This document shows, piece by piece, positions 5,449 through 9,741 of a DNA stretch of 9,741 nt (position 1 is the stretch's first letter; every line of letters begins with the position of its first letter). Under the pieces are notes generated by a model, which saw nothing but the letters and a program-made list of their open reading frames with translations, had not been told where the DNA came from and did not search any database. Made by a program: the position numbers and the translations under genes. The DNA is from Micrococcales bacterium. Its GTDB lineage: Bacteria > Actinomycetota > Actinomycetes > Actinomycetales > Dermatophilaceae. The stretch spans positions 1-9,741 of the forward strand of contig PMJN01000174.1 of the NCBI GenBank assembly GCA_003157445.1. The letters run 5' to 3'.

Positions 5449-5457
5449 GAGAACCTC

Positions 5458-6677
5458 ATGACCGATGCCCATCGATTCCGCACCAAGGTCCACATGCCCG
5501 GCAAGCGCCCTGATGTCCGGGTCGCCGTCATCGGCGGCGGGGTGATCGGGCTCAGCATCGCGTGGGCCCTGGCGCAGGACGGATGCGCCGTCGAGATCCA
5601 TGACGATCAGCCGGGTTTGGGGGCTTCACATGCCGCCGCCGGCATGCTCGCCCCGGTGTGCGAGGCGGCGTATGAGGAACCGGAGCTCCTGGCTCTCGGC
5701 CTGGCTTCGGTGCTGGCATGGCCCGAGTTCGCGGCCCGGCTGACCCAGGCGTCGGGCGTAGATGTCGGGCTACGCGAACAGGGCGCGCTGTGGGTCGGCT
5801 TCGACACCGACGACGCGATCGGCCTGGGGCGGGTCGCCGACCTGCTCGCCCGTCATGACCTGCAGCACCACAGACTGAGCTCCCGTGAGGCGCGCGCGCT
5901 GGAGCCCGCGCTCTCGCCTCGAATAAGTTCGGCCCTCCAAGTCCCGGGCGACCACAGCGTCGACAACCGCCTGGTCGTGCGTGCACTGTTCGCTGCAGCC
6001 GAGCGCGCCGGTGTGCGGATCCATCGCCAGCGGGTCGGCCTGGTCACCGTTGACGGGCGAGCGGTCGGGGTTCGCCGCGTCGATGTCGGCGATCTGACCT
6101 CTAGGATGGCGCCGGTCCACGATGCCGACCTGGTCATCCTGGCGGCGGGCGACGGCTCTGCTCACGTTCCCGGGCTCCCGGATTGCGCGCGTTACCCGGT
6201 CCGCCCGGTTAAGGGCCAGATCCTGCGGCTGGCAGGAGCTATCGGGCTGATGGAGCGCACCGTCCGCGCGACGGTTCACGGGGAGAAGGTCTACCTCGTT
6301 CCCCGCGGCAACGGTGAGCTGGTTGTCGGAGCAACCATGGAAGAGGTCGGGGCCGACCTCACCGTGACGGCCGGTGCCGCTCACCATTTGTTGCGCACCG
6401 CGATCGAGGTCGTGCCCGAGGTCGCCGAGCTCGAGCTGGTCGAGGCGCTCGCCCGGTGCCGACCCGGTACCCCCGACAACGGGCCGTTGATCGGTTACAC
6501 CCCGCTGCCGGGTCTGCTTGTGGCAACAGGGCATGGCCGCGGCGGCGTGCTGCTCGCTCCCACCACGAGCGACGCCCTCCATCGCCTCGTCTCGGATCTC
6601 CCTATGTCCGAGGTCATCGAACCTTTTGCACCACAACGTTTCTCACGCTCAGCTCACGACGTCACGGAAGGCATCGC

Positions 6678-6681
<4 letters not shown>
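5458..6681 (+). CDS. thiO: Glycine oxidase ThiO with a ThiC-like N-terminal extension
   Basis: ThiO is an FAD enzyme that oxidises glycine to the imine used by ThiG for the thiazole ring. From ATG 5458 it is 407 residues. The FAD dinucleotide motif VAVIGGGVIGLSIAWALA is at 22-39. GASHAAAGMLAP (55-66) is the flavin contact typical of this DAO family. RPGTPDNGPLIG and GHGRGGVLLAP near the C-terminus close the flavin site. ATG 5458 has AGGAG at 5447-5451 (spacing 6). The frame is open upstream to 5194, but that part lies in the thiE relic and duplicated leader and is rejected. Residues 1-22 are not ThiO sequence: 14 of 22 match the ThiC start 3 kb downstream (MTDA..RTKV...G..RPD.RV). ThiO proteins normally begin right at the FAD motif. 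The stop overlaps thiS as ATGA. Confidence 0.92.

Positions 6682-9741
<3,060 letters not shown>

Larger units (their letters stand above)
5274..5523 (+). repeat. Diverged direct duplication, copy 1 (upstream of and into thiO)
   Basis: This stretch aligns with 8322-8548. It matches the end of the tenI/thiE2 gene (CCAAAGTC.CA..CGCGGC against CGAAAGTCGCAGTCGCGGC), then has an exact 21-base match (5318-5338 with 8365-8385). A looser spacer follows, then an exact 17-base match over the Shine-Dalgarno and start codon (5446-5462 with 8471-8487), and 22 codons with about 46 of 66 identical bases. This copy is longer because of an expanded heptamer repeat and spacer differences. Homology ends where true ThiO sequence begins (about 5524). 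Confidence 0.85.

Noticed and set aside
5194..5457. Upstream extension of thiO starting at 5194
   Set aside because: It crosses the thiE relic and the duplicated thiC leader and reads low-complexity sequence; the strong Shine-Dalgarno at 5447-5451 sets ATG 5458.

Overview
The window is GC-rich, with the tightly packed codon usage of an actinomycete (Actinomycetota). Supporting signs are a MoeZ-type ThiF homologue with a rhodanese tail, an actinobacterial ThiC N-terminus, ATGA/TGATG gene overlaps and a TPP riboswitch with no visible intrinsic terminator. The sequence alone does not give a genus.

Almost everything in the window is a thiamin (vitamin B1) supercluster. Left edge, minus strand (1-463): part of a Phd/YefM-like antitoxin-type gene. 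Region 504-2932, plus strand: two gene relics (the 5' end of an ATP-NAD-kinase-like gene joined to the 3' end of thiM), then an intact overlapping run thiE-thiD-tenA for pyrimidine salvage and coupling. Region 2878-3234, minus strand: a decayed panD. Region 3326-4543: a MoeZ/ThiF-type enzyme that can activate ThiS. Region 4802-4942: a good sigma-70 promoter and a TPP riboswitch. Region 4943-5302: a degraded thiE directly behind the riboswitch. Region 5458-9741: thiO-thiS-thiG-tenI/thiE2 (overlapping or nearly so), then thiC, which runs off the right edge.

Together the genes cover the pathway. ThiC makes HMP-P, and ThiD phosphorylates HMP/HMP-P to HMP-PP. TenA recovers HMP from degraded thiamin. 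ThiO oxidises glycine to the imine. MoeZ/ThiF with ThiS supplies sulfur, and ThiG assembles the thiazole. The TenI/ThiE-like protein probably aromatises it, and ThiE joins the two halves. ThiM (thiazole salvage) survives only as a fragment. ThiL is not in the window.

The unusual part is rearrangement. About 230-250 bp covering the end of the second thiE-like gene, its spacer and the first 22 codons of thiC is present again, diverged, just upstream of and in frame with thiO. ThiO therefore begins with a ThiC-like N-terminus and uses a ThiC-like ribosome binding site. Together with the thiM, NAD-kinase, panD and thiE relics, this shows a locus that has been repeatedly recombined and trimmed. 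I see no wholly new system, tRNA, IS element or CRISPR.
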